Source: Paracoccaceae bacterium
Lineage (GTDB): Bacteria > Pseudomonadota > Alphaproteobacteria > Rhodobacterales > Rhodobacteraceae
Length of the DNA stretch: 18,816 bases
NCBI GenBank assembly: GCA_021767525.1
Contig: JAASTF010000032.1
Span: forward strand, 1-18,816
Reading direction: 5' to 3'
Program-made: the position numbers and the translations under genes
Part shown: positions 7,528-14,951 of the stretch, one piece after another
How the letters are laid out: each line of letters begins with the position of its first letter
Position numbering within the stretch: the first letter of the stretch is position 1
The notes under the pieces: generated by a model
What the model was told of the DNA's origin: nothing
Seen by the model: the letters and a program-made list of their open reading frames with translations, nothing else
Database searches by the model: none

Positions 7528-7696
7528 GTGCCCCCCTTTGGCTTTGCGCCTTTTGCCTGTCTGGCGGTCAGTTTACGTCAGCCTTGTTGACATTCCAAGA
7601 CGCGTTTGGTAGCGAATCCCAGTTTTTGCGTAACTTTATGTCCGCATCGGACGTATCAAGCGCAATTTTCGGAAAGGCAACCCAGGGAGAGGGCGC
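7528..7696. promoter_or_regulatory. Divergent petP / ilvE promoter region
   Basis: This 169-bp gap must carry both promoters. On the plus strand there is a perfect -35 hexamer TTGACA at 7587-7592, but the bases 17 positions later (TAGCGA) make a poor -10. A short inverted repeat GTCCG-CAT-CGGAC lies at 7640-7652, and GTCAG occurs twice ten bases apart (7567-7571 and 7577-7581). GGGAGAGG just before the ilvE ATG is its ribosome site. Confidence 0.45.
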
Positions 7697-8563
7697 ATGT
7701 CAGGCTATGACGATCGGGATGGCAAGATTTGGCTGGATGGCCAGTTGGTGGACTGGCGCGATGCCAAGGTGCATGTGCTGACCCATGCGCTGCACTACGC
7801 CAGCTCGGTTTTCGAGGGCGAGCGCTGCTATAGCGGCAAGATCTTCAAAAGCCGCGAACATTCCGAGCGTCTGATCCAGTCGGGCCGGTTGATCGACTTT
7901 GAAATCCCCTACACCGTCGATGAGATCGAAGCCGCGAAAGAGGCCACGCTGAAGGCCAACGGCGTGACCGATGCCTATGTGCGCGCCTTTGCCTGGCGCG
8001 GCGCGGGCGAGGATATGGGCGTGGCCAGCGCCCGCAACCCGGTGCGCATGGCCGTGGCCGTGTGGTCCTGGGGCAATTACTATGGCGATGCCAAGATGAA
8101 GGGCGCCAAGCTGGACATCGCCAAGTGGCGCCGCCCCGACCCGGCCACCGCGCCCAGCCAGGCCAAGGCCGCGGGTTTGTATATGATCGCAACGATGTCC
8201 AAGCACGCGGCCGAGGCCAAGGGCTGCTCGGACGCGATGATGATGGATTATCGCGGCTACGTGGCCGAGGCGACGGGCGCGAACATCTTTTTCGTCAAGG
8301 ACGGCGCGGTGCACACGCCGACGCCCGATGCGTTCCTGAACGGCATCACGCGCCAGACGGTGATCGGGATGCTGAAGGACAAGGGCATCGAGGTGATCGA
8401 GCGCCACATCATGCCCGACGAACTGGAAGGGTTCGAACAGTGCTGGCTGACCGGCACCGCCGCCGAGGTGACGCCGGTGGGCCAGATCGGCGACTACAAT
8501 TTCGAGGTCGGCGCCCTGACCCGCGAGATTGCCGAGGATTACGAGAAACTGGTGCGCAGCTGA
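7697..8563 (+). CDS. ilvE: Branched-chain amino acid aminotransferase
   Basis: A fold-type IV pyridoxal-phosphate aminotransferase that carries out the last step of leucine, isoleucine and valine synthesis and the first step of their breakdown, with 2-oxoglutarate/glutamate as partner. The 288-residue length is typical. Seen: HYASSVFEGER near residue 33, the PLP lysine K157 in SQAKAAGLYM, DYRGYVAEATGANIFFVKDG, LNGITRQTVIGM and the phosphate-binding TGTAAEVTPV near the C-terminus. The ATG at 7697 follows a GGGAGAGG ribosome site. It is divergent from petP and is followed by a folded gap before the next gene. A D-amino-acid or aminodeoxychorismate role is less likely given the close match to short alphaproteobacterial IlvE. 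Confidence 0.93.
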   Translation: MSGYDDRDGKIWLDGQLVDWRDAKVHVLTHALHYASSVFEGERCYSGKIFKSREHSERLIQSGRLIDFEIPYTVDEIEAAKEATLKANGVTDAYVRAFAWRGAGEDMGVASARNPVRMAVAVWSWGNYYGDAKMKGAKLDIAKWRRPDPATAPSQAKAAGLYMIATMSKHAAEAKGCSDAMMMDYRGYVAEATGANIFFVKDGAVHTPTPDAFLNGITRQTVIGMLKDKGIEVIERHIMPDELEGFEQCWLTGTAAEVTPVGQIGDYNFEVGALTREIAEDYEKLVRS

Positions 8564-8858
8564 TATCTGTGGGCGGGGGATCTTGCGCCCGCGCGAATAG
8601 CGGCCGCGCATCGTCGGGCCGCGGCGCGGCGATCCCAGGGATGAATGGCGCGCTTTATGGCGGCCAAATCCGCGAATGCGAAAGGCCACGCGCACCGGCC
8701 AGCCAAATCGCCGGGCCAGGGGGCGGCCCGGCGATGCGCGGCGGCCTTCGGCCGCTATTCGCGCGCCGGATTTGCCTGACGTTGCATGGCGTGGGTGCCA
8801 CCCTTGAAAGACACCCACATCGCTGCACCTTCCTGCAAAACGCGAAAGGATCACCCAG
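8564..8858. repeat. Structured gene-free region after ilvE, long imperfect inverted repeat
   Basis: I see no convincing gene in these 295 bases. A 17-bp segment at 8590-8606 is the exact reverse complement of 8749-8765, and the next segment 8603-8613 is the exact reverse complement of 8732-8742. Inside lie an 11-bp perfect stem (8707-8717 with 8725-8735, loop AGGGGGC) and a 6-bp triloop hairpin GCGGCC-TTC-GGCCGC (8741-8755). The motif CAAATCCG followed by CGCGAAT recurs in two orientations (8665-8677 and 8757-8774). It could be a dispersed palindromic repeat, an RNA structure or a terminator cluster for ilvE. The outer arms pair across about 140 bp with indels. Confidence 0.6.
8791..8818. promoter_or_regulatory. 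Short inverted repeat before the isochorismatase-fold gene
   Basis: GTGGGTG (8791-8797) and CACCCAC (8812-8818) are separated by 14 bp, ending 40 bp before the start codon. It may be an operator or a leader hairpin. No promoter hexamers stand out beside it. Confidence 0.3.
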
Positions 8859-9452
8859 ATGGCCCAAACCCTGCTGCAACTGTCCGGTGCCAACCTAACC
8901 CCCACGCCGCTGTCAAAGGGCGTGCTGGTTCTGATCGACATCCAGAATGAATATTTCGACGGGCCGCTGCGGCTGGACAACGTGGAAGAGGCGGCAAAGG
9001 TGGCCGCCGATCTGCTGGCCCGTGCACGCCAGAACGGCACCCCGGTCATTCACATCCGGCACAAGGGAAAACCCGGCGGCGCGTTCGATCCGACCGCCCC
9101 GCGCGGTGCGATCCATGACAGCGTCGCCCCGATCGAGGGCGAAGCGATCATCGACAAGGGTCTGCCCAATTCCTACGCCGGCACCACGCTGGCGCAAGCC
9201 CTGGCCGCGTATCCCGACCGGCAGCCGATCCTGGCGGGGTTCCAGACCCATATGTGCCTGTCGGCCACCGCGCGCTCGGCGCTGGATCACGGCGCGATGC
9301 CGACGGTGGTGATGGATGCGGCCGCCACCCGCGCCCTGCCCGATCCGGTGACCGGCGGCGAGGTTCCGGCCGCCGATCTGCACCGTATGTCGCTGGCCGC
9401 GCTGGCCGACCGCTTTGCCGTGATCGCGCGGGCCGCCGATATTCCCGACTGA
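8859..9452 (+). CDS. Isochorismatase-family cysteine hydrolase
   Basis: A 197-residue alpha/beta hydrolase of the isochorismatase superfamily, which includes nicotinamidases, N-carbamoylsarcosine amidases and ureidoacrylate hydrolases. The catalytic triad is visible: D27 in LVLIDIQNEYF, K100 in IIDKGLPNSYAGT and nucleophile C133 in GFQTHMCLSATAR. The residues that define nicotinamidase metal binding are not obvious. Substrate is not predictable. AAAGGA upstream supports the ATG at 8859. It stands alone after the structured ilvE 3' region and is convergent with cobO with nine bases between stops. Confidence 0.9.
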   Translation: MAQTLLQLSGANLTPTPLSKGVLVLIDIQNEYFDGPLRLDNVEEAAKVAADLLARARQNGTPVIHIRHKGKPGGAFDPTAPRGAIHDSVAPIEGEAIIDKGLPNSYAGTTLAQALAAYPDRQPILAGFQTHMCLSATARSALDHGAMPTVVMDAAATRALPDPVTGGEVPAADLHRMSLAALADRFAVIARAADIPD

Positions 9453-9461
9453 TCCCGGCGC

Positions 9462-10061
9462 CTAGAAATCGACGCCGCGCTGCGCCTTGATCCCAGCCCG
9501 GTAGGGGTGTTTCACCTCGTCGATTACAGAGACAAGATCGGCATAGGCACAAATCTGCTCGGGCGCATCGCGGCCCGTCAGGATCGCGCCGGTGCGCGGG
9601 GCGCGCGCGTCCAGCGCGTCGATCACCGCCTGCGGCGTGATCTGGTTGTAGCGCAGCGAAATGTTGATCTCGTCCAGCACCACAAGGTCGTAGGCGCCGC
9701 TGGCCAGCATCTGCGCGGCCTTGGCAAGCGCTGCCTCGGCCGCCTGCCGGTCGCGCGCTTCGTCTTGGGTGTCCCAGGTGAACCCCTCGCCCATCGTGAA
9801 CCAGTCGACACCGCCCAGCTTGTCAAAGAACTGCCGCTCGCCGGTGACCCAAGTGCCCTTGACGAACTGCACCACCCCCACGCGCTGCCCCCAACCAAGG
9901 GCGCGGACCATCACGCCAAAGGCCGAGGACGACTTGCCCTTGCCGTTGCCGGTATTGACCAGAACCAGCCCCTTGTCCGGGTCGCGCAATTCCTGCTGCT
10001 TTTCGCGATGCGCCTTTTGCACCGCCTGCATCTTTTGCTTGTGGGTTTCCCGGTCGGCCAT
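9462..10061 (-). CDS. cobO: Corrinoid (cob(I)yrinic acid a,c-diamide) adenosyltransferase
   Basis: CobO/BtuR transfers the adenosyl group of ATP to reduced corrinoids, making the Co-C bond of adenosylcobalamin. The 199-residue protein has the P-loop TGNGKGKSSSA (37-47), GVVQFVKGTW, the acidic LVVLDEINISLRYN stretch, LTGRDAPE, and the characteristic ending KHPYRAGIKAQRGVDF. It lies alone here rather than in a cobalamin operon, and I found no cobalamin riboswitch upstream. The ATG at 10061 begins the conserved length; a GGGG six bases upstream is a fair ribosome site. Convergent with the isochorismatase-fold gene. Confidence 0.95.
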   Translation of the reverse strand: MADRETHKQKMQAVQKAHREKQQELRDPDKGLVLVNTGNGKGKSSSAFGVMVRALGWGQRVGVVQFVKGTWVTGERQFFDKLGGVDWFTMGEGFTWDTQDEARDRQAAEAALAKAAQMLASGAYDLVVLDEINISLRYNQITPQAVIDALDARAPRTGAILTGRDAPEQICAYADLVSVIDEVKHPYRAGIKAQRGVDF

Positions 10062-10097
10062 CGCATGCCCCGATGTTGTCTGCTGCCACCTTTCGAT

Positions 10098-10116
10098 CTG
10101 GTCAAAGCGTTGTCAA
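10098..10116 (+). promoter_or_regulatory. Possible Pho box upstream of the phosphatase gene
   Basis: GTCA occurs at 10101 and 10112, eleven bases apart, within TGGTCAA and TTGTCAA. PhoB boxes are 7-bp direct repeats of the CTGTCAT type with an 11-bp period, so spacing fits but base match is partial (4 and 5 of 7). No good -10 follows. It lies between cobO and phoD. Confidence 0.3.
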
Positions 10117-10239
10117 ACGGGAAGTGGCGTCACAAAAGTTTCCGGAAATCTTCAGATTGAATGGAAGGCGTTGTTACGGAATCGCACTTTTCTGACTGGC
10201 ATTCACCCCTTTCCTTCCTGATTGACCGAGGAGACTGCC

Positions 10240-11814
10240 ATGACAAAGCTTCTGTTGCCCCGCGCCACCCGCCGCGCCGTTCTGGCCGGTGGCACCGCCC
10301 TTGCCGCCTCGCTGGCCATGCCCGCGATCAGCCGCGCCAACGCGCGCCCAGTGTTCACGCATGGCGTTCAGTCGGGCGATGTGGGCATGTCGCATGGCAT
10401 GATCTGGACGCGCACAGACCGTCCCGCACGGGTGATGGTGGAGGTGTCGACCACCGAAAGCTTTGCCAATGCGCGGATGCTGGCGCCGATGGATGCGGTG
10501 CCGGGCCGTGATTTCGCCGTCAAGCGTCTGGTTGATGGGCTGCCCGCCGATCAGGACATTTTTTACCGTTTCACCGCCGCCGACTTGACCGACATCAACG
10601 CCGTATCCGAGCCGGTGGTCGGCCAGTTTCGCACCGCGCCCGCCGGGCGCCGCGACATCCGCTTTGCCTGGTCGGGCGATACCGCCGGGCAGGGCTGGGG
10701 TATCGATGACGCGGGCATGCGCACCTATGCCACGATGGCCCAGCACCGGCCCGACTTCTTCATCCATTCAGGCGACACCGTGTATGCCGACGGCCCGATG
10801 CAGGATGAGGTGGAGCGCGACGGCACCGTGATCTGGAAAAACACCACGCTGATCGACGAAAAGCGCAAGGTCGCCGAAACGCTGGACGAATTTCGCGCCC
10901 AGTGGAAATACAACATGATGGACGCCCATGTGCAGGCGATGAACGCGGTTTGCCCCACCTTTTTCCAGTGGGACGACCACGAGGTGGTGAACAATTGGTC
11001 GCATGCCAAGGATCTGACCGTCGATGACCGCTATACCGAAAAGTCGGTGCATGTGCTTGCCGCGCGCGCATCCCAGGCGTTTCACGAAATGACGCCGATC
11101 AGCTATACCCCGGCCGAGCCGGGCCGGGTCTATCGCAAGATCGGGTATGGCCCGATGCTGGATGTCTTTTTCTTGGATCTGAGGTCGTATCGCGGGCCGA
11201 ACGGGCCGTCGATGGAGGCCGAAATGACGCCCGAAAGCCGCGTGTTGGGCGCAGAGCAAGCGGCCTGGCTGAAACGCGAACTGGCGGCATCCAAAGCAAC
11301 ATGGAAGGTGATCGCCAGCGACATGCCCATCGGCCTGATCGTCTGGGACAACTGGCGCGAACAGGCAGGGGCCGAGGCCGTGGCCAACGGCGACAACGGC
11401 CCCGCCAAGGGCCGTGAGCTGGAAATCGCGGATCTGCTGCGGTTTATCAAGACGGCCGGGATCGACAACACCGTGTGGTTCACGGCCGACGTGCACTATA
11501 CCGCGGCGCATTACTACAACCCCGACAAAGCCGCATTCCAGGATTTCGAACCGTTCTGGGAGTTCGTTTCCGGCCCTCTGCACGCGGGCACCTTTGGGCC
11601 GAACGCATTGGACATGACCTTTGGCCCCGAGGTGCGGTTCATCAAAGCACCCGAGGAAGACCAGGGGGTGAACCTGCCGCCGTCGGAAGGGCTGCAGTTC
11701 TTCGGCTTGGTGGATATCGACGGGGCGACCCAGCAGATGACCGTGCGCCTGATGGACCGCGCTGATACCGAGCTGTGGAAAGTCACGCTGGACCCGAAAG
11801 GTGCCAGTCTGTGA
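10240..11814 (+). CDS. phoD: PhoD-type alkaline phosphatase/phosphodiesterase, Tat-exported
   Basis: A 524-residue secreted metallophosphatase that releases phosphate from organic esters outside the cytoplasm. The N-terminus has a twin-arginine signal: RR at 11-12 in TRRAVLAGG, a hydrophobic stretch and a likely cut after ANA (about residue 35). Metal-site motifs of the PhoD family are seen: WSGDTAGQG, FFIHSGDTVYADG, FQWDDHEVVNNW and WFTADVHYTAAHYY near the C-terminal third. GAGGAG six bases upstream sets the ATG at 10240; a TTG at 10222 lies ahead of that site and is unlikely. Divergent from cobO and ending at a shared hairpin. A phospholipase D-like activity is possible for the family. A weak Pho-box-like pair lies upstream. 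Confidence 0.92.
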   Translation: MTKLLLPRATRRAVLAGGTALAASLAMPAISRANARPVFTHGVQSGDVGMSHGMIWTRTDRPARVMVEVSTTESFANARMLAPMDAVPGRDFAVKRLVDGLPADQDIFYRFTAADLTDINAVSEPVVGQFRTAPAGRRDIRFAWSGDTAGQGWGIDDAGMRTYATMAQHRPDFFIHSGDTVYADGPMQDEVERDGTVIWKNTTLIDEKRKVAETLDEFRAQWKYNMMDAHVQAMNAVCPTFFQWDDHEVVNNWSHAKDLTVDDRYTEKSVHVLAARASQAFHEMTPISYTPAEPGRVYRKIGYGPMLDVFFLDLRSYRGPNGPSMEAEMTPESRVLGAEQAAWLKRELAASKATWKVIASDMPIGLIVWDNWREQAGAEAVANGDNGPAKGRELEIADLLRFIKTAGIDNTVWFTADVHYTAAHYYNPDKAAFQDFEPFWEFVSGPLHAGTFGPNALDMTFGPEVRFIKAPEEDQGVNLPPSEGLQFFGLVDIDGATQQMTVRLMDRADTELWKVTLDPKGASL

Positions 11815-11830
11815 TCGCAAGGAAAGGCGA

Positions 11831-11854
11831 AGGCCGGGGAAACCCCCGGCCTTT
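11831..11854. terminator. Bidirectional hairpin terminator between phoD and the SDR gene
   Basis: AGGCCGGGG (11831-11839) pairs with CCCCGGCCT (11844-11852) around a four-base loop, with a short TTT end on the plus strand. The flanking genes converge on it, three bases from the SDR stop. The T-run is short, so termination could be partial in both directions. Confidence 0.65.
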
Positions 11855-11856
11855 GA

Positions 11857-12630
11857 TCACTGGCCTTCTTTCATTGCCCGTTGCAGGCGCGCCATGCCGC
11901 TGATCCAGCGGTCGTAATCGTTGGCCTTGACCTGCATGTACTTGGCGACCTCCTTGTGCGGAAGCACGAGGAAACGGCCCGCCTCGATCGCTTCGATGCA
12001 TTCACCCGCGACTTGGGCCGGGGGCAAGATGCCGTCCAGAACGGCTGGGTTGTTTTTCGCGTCGCGCACCATTTCGGTATCCACGCCCTGCGGGCACAGA
12101 ACGCTGACACCGATCCCGTCGTCGCGATGTCCAAAGGCCAGCGCCTCGGCAAATCCCACGGCGGCATGTTTCGTCACGCCATAGACGGCGCTGCCCACCT
12201 GGTTCAGCAAGCCAGCGGCCGAGGCGGTGTGCAGGAAATAACCGCCGCCGCGCGATTTCATCTTTGGAATCAGGTGCCTGGCGGCGTGCACATGGGCCAT
12301 CACGTTGACCGCCCAGGCGGTATCCCACACATCGGCGTCGGCAAAGGCGATGTTGTCGAACGTGGCGTCCTTGCCGGTCAGGATGCCGGCGTTCGAGCAC
12401 ATCAGCCCGACCGGGCCATGCGTTGCCTCGACATGGTCGATCATCGCCTCGATCTGGCTTTGCTGCGACACGTCGCAGGCCAGGCATTCGTCGGCGCCAT
12501 CGGTGGCATGGTCGCGCAGGTCGACGCTGATGACCTTGGCCGCGCCTGCATCCTTCAACGCGCGCACCAGCGCCGCGCCGATCCCTTGCGCGCCGCCGGT
12601 GACGATGGCGATGGTTCCCGCGATCTGCAT
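11857..12630 (-). CDS. SDR-family NAD(P)-dependent oxidoreductase in the ABC transporter unit
   Basis: A classical short-chain dehydrogenase of 257 residues. Seen: cofactor loop TGGAQGIG (11-18), D37 after the second strand (SVDLRD), which favours NAD over NADP, CDVS (52-55), SNAGILTG (79-86), N109, S137 and the catalytic Y150-x-x-x-K154 (YGVTK). The last 60 residues are specific to its subfamily. The ATG at 12630 overlaps the stop of the second permease (TGATG), so it is made with the transporter and probably oxidises or reduces the imported compound or a product of it. Substrate unknown. The longer open frame upstream only covers the permease gene. Confidence 0.92.
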   Translation of the reverse strand: MQIAGTIAIVTGGAQGIGAALVRALKDAGAAKVISVDLRDHATDGADECLACDVSQQSQIEAMIDHVEATHGPVGLMCSNAGILTGKDATFDNIAFADADVWDTAWAVNVMAHVHAARHLIPKMKSRGGGYFLHTASAAGLLNQVGSAVYGVTKHAAVGFAEALAFGHRDDGIGVSVLCPQGVDTEMVRDAKNNPAVLDGILPPAQVAGECIEAIEAGRFLVLPHKEVAKYMQVKANDYDRWISGMARLQRAMKEGQ

Positions 12631-13550
12631 CAGCTTGGGCTCATCCCGCGCAGCCGCTCGGAACGGCGGCGCAGCAGTTCCACGGTGGTCAGCAGCAGGA
12701 TCGAGATGATGACCAGGATCGTCGCCACCGACAGGATCGCCGGGCTGATCTGTTCGCGAATGCCGTTCCACATCTGGCGCGGGATCGTCTGTTCATCCAG
12801 GCCCCCGACGAACAGCACCACCACCACCTCGTCGAACGAGGTGACGAAGGCGAATAGCGCGCCGGAAATCACGCCGGGCAGGATCAGCGGCATCTGCACC
12901 CGGCGGAAGGTGGTGATCGGGTCGGCGCCCAGGTTGGCCGCCGCGCGCGTCAGCGAATGGTCGAAACCCACCAGCGTCGCGGTCACGGTGATGATGACGA
13001 AGGGGATACCCAGCGTGGCGTGCGCCAGGATGATGCCCAGGTACGGAATGCCCCAGTTCTGCATCCCGATGCTGGAGTAGAAAAAGAACAGGCCCGTCGC
13101 CACGATGATGATCGGCACGATCATCGGTGAAATCAGCGTCGCCATGATGGCGCGGCGATAGGGCATTTCGGGGCGCGACAGGCCCAGCGCCGCGACCGTG
13201 CCCAGCCCGGTGGCGAGGATGGTCGAGAAGAAGCCCACGATGATCGAGTTCTTGGCCGCGTTGATCCAGTTCGAGTTCGACCAGGCATCGGCCCACCAAC
13301 TGGCATCGCGCGGGGCGTCGGGCTCCAGCATCCCGAAGGTCAGCAGCAGGTCGTACCAGCGCGTGGAATAGCCGGTGGGATCAAGCCGCAGCATCCTTTC
13401 TGTGAAGGTAAAGTAGGGCTCGACGTTAAAGCTGAGCGGGATGACCACAAGGATCGGGGCGATCAGGAACAGAAAGATCAGCCCGCAGATCACCAGGTAG
13501 GTATAATGCCAGACCCGTTCGAGCGTCGAGGCGTGGTTCGGTAGTGCCAT
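12630..13550 (-). CDS. ABC transporter permease, PotC type
   Basis: A 306-residue inner-membrane permease. About six hydrophobic segments are visible: 14-38, a pair at about 103-125 and 133-160, then about 165-190, 228-248 and 272-295. The EAA loop that contacts the ATPase is RAAANLGADPITTFRRVQMP. It starts three bases after the first permease stop and overlaps the SDR start. The PotC-type subunit pairs with the PotB-type subunit to form the translocation path. A region between the first two segments (about 40-100) is longer than usual and rich in Trp/Asp, so it may reach the periplasm. The symbol potC is withheld because the substrate is unknown. Confidence 0.93.
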   Translation of the reverse strand: MALPNHASTLERVWHYTYLVICGLIFLFLIAPILVVIPLSFNVEPYFTFTERMLRLDPTGYSTRWYDLLLTFGMLEPDAPRDASWWADAWSNSNWINAAKNSIIVGFFSTILATGLGTVAALGLSRPEMPYRRAIMATLISPMIVPIIIVATGLFFFYSSIGMQNWGIPYLGIILAHATLGIPFVIITVTATLVGFDHSLTRAAANLGADPITTFRRVQMPLILPGVISGALFAFVTSFDEVVVVLFVGGLDEQTIPRQMWNGIREQISPAILSVATILVIISILLLTTVELLRRRSERLRGMSPS

Positions 13551-13553
13551 GTC

Positions 13554-14852
13554 TTATCCCAGCTTCAGGTTGTCGATGCCGATCAGGCGGTCATAGAGCC
13601 AGTAAAGGATCAGGATGCCCGCCAGCAGCAGCGCGGCCAGCGCGGCGGCCATCGACCAGTTGAGCGAGTTCTGCATGTGGAACGCGATCAGGTTGGAAAT
13701 CAGCTGCCCGTCGGCGCCCCCCACAAGGGCAGGCGTGATGTAATAGCCGACCGACAGGATGAAGACGAGCAGCGCCCCCGCCCCGATCCCCGGCACGGTC
13801 TGCGGGAAATAGATCCGGCGAAACGCGGTCCAGCTGGTGGCGCCCAGGCTGCGTGCGGCCCGCACGTAAGACGGGTTGATGGGCCGCATCACCGAATAGA
13901 GCGGCAGCACCATGAAGGGCAGCAGGATATGCGTCATCGCCACCACGGTGCCGATCTGGTTATACATCATTTGCAGGCGGTTTTCGTCGTCCAGCAGCCC
14001 GGCGCCCACCAGCGCGTCGTTCACCACGCCCTGGCTTTGCAACAGGACCATCCAACTGGTCGTTCGCACCAAAAGTGATGTCCAGAACGGCAGCAGCACG
14101 AAGATCATCAAAAGGTTCGAATAGCGCAGCGGCAGCGTGGCCAGCAGATGCGCAATGGGATAGCCCAGCAGGAAGGTCAAAAAGGTGATAAGCACCGACA
14201 GGAACAGCGTGCGAGTGAACAGCTTGACATAGATTTGGCGGTTTTCATCGACCTGGACGATCTCGCCATCGACATTCTTGGTGCGGTCCAGCGCGGCAAG
14301 GTAAAAGTTGAACGTATAGGCCGACGAGGCATCGCGCATCACGCGCCAAAGCTCAGGATCGGTCCATTCTTCGTCGATCTCAAGGAACGCCTCTTTATAG
14401 GGTGGCTCCATCCGCTCGGCGCGGCGGGCGGTTTTCGTGAACATCGAGCGCGAGCCGCCGCGTTCGTAATTCACACGGGTTCCGACCTGGCCGGGGGCGC
14501 GCAATTCGCGCAGCAGCAGGAAATCCTGGTGCAGCGCGGCAAAGGCGTCTTCGCCCGGTTCGGTGCCGGCCGGGTTCTCGTCGAACCAGGCCTTGATATT
14601 CGTCATGATGGGGGTGCGTTCACCGCTGCCGATATCCTCGTGCATGGTGAAACCTTCGTTATAGACCGACTGGTGCAGCATCTGACCGATCGGCGCGATG
14701 AAGGTAATCAGGATAAAGGCCAGAAGCGGCAGAACCAGCAGAAACGCCTTGCGGCGCGCGCGGGCCTGGGCGCGGTTCAGCGCCACCTTCAGCGGTTTGC
14801 CGTCGGCTGTCGTCAGCATTTCGGGCTTTGCGTTTGCGGTCGCGTCGCTCAT
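13554..14852 (-). CDS. ABC transporter permease, PotB type, with large periplasmic insert
   Basis: A permease of 432 residues, far longer than the roughly 285 of E. coli PotB. The extra length lies between the first membrane segment (about 36-56) and the second (about 212-236): a polar stretch of about 155 residues with many charged groups and no second hydrophobic run. The usual core follows, with GYPIAHLLATLP, TTSWMVLLQSQG and the EAA loop YVRAARSLGATSWTAFRRIYFPQ. Start choice is uncertain: ATG at 14852 (MSDATANAKP) is taken; a GTG at 14864 would add four residues. Neither has a good ribosome site, perhaps because it relies on the hairpin region ahead of it. Confidence 0.92.
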   Translation of the reverse strand: MSDATANAKPEMLTTADGKPLKVALNRAQARARRKAFLLVLPLLAFILITFIAPIGQMLHQSVYNEGFTMHEDIGSGERTPIMTNIKAWFDENPAGTEPGEDAFAALHQDFLLLRELRAPGQVGTRVNYERGGSRSMFTKTARRAERMEPPYKEAFLEIDEEWTDPELWRVMRDASSAYTFNFYLAALDRTKNVDGEIVQVDENRQIYVKLFTRTLFLSVLITFLTFLLGYPIAHLLATLPLRYSNLLMIFVLLPFWTSLLVRTTSWMVLLQSQGVVNDALVGAGLLDDENRLQMMYNQIGTVVAMTHILLPFMVLPLYSVMRPINPSYVRAARSLGATSWTAFRRIYFPQTVPGIGAGALLVFILSVGYYITPALVGGADGQLISNLIAFHMQNSLNWSMAAALAALLLAGILILYWLYDRLIGIDNLKLG

Positions 14853-14881
14853 GTCCGTGGTCACACCCTGTCGCTTGGGGT

Positions 14882-14947
14882 GGGCGGGCCTTGGGCGGCC
14901 CGCCCTTTTGTCACGCGCCCCGGCACGCGATCGCGCCGGGGCAAAAG
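14882..14947 (-). promoter_or_regulatory. Tandem GC-rich hairpins between binding protein and permease genes
   Basis: Just after the binding-protein stop, on the minus strand, GCCCCGGC (14942-14935) pairs with GCCGGGGC (14924-14917), flanked by CTTTTG/CAAAAG that can extend the stem (14947-14942 with 14910-14905). Then GGGCGGGCC (14905-14897) pairs with GGCCCGCCC (14890-14882). No T-run follows on the transcribed strand, so these look like 3'-end stabilisers or attenuators that keep the binding protein in excess over the permeases, as known for similar operons. Confidence 0.6.
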
Positions 14948-14951
14948 ACGA

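Noticed and set aside
8062..8898. Open frame on the plus strand across ilvE and the following gap
   Set aside because: It is out of frame with ilvE, has shadow composition, and its extension through the gap only follows the GC-rich repeat.
10062..10239. Cobalamin riboswitch upstream of cobO
   Set aside because: The gap is short, shared with phoD, and I could not find the conserved B12-box elements.
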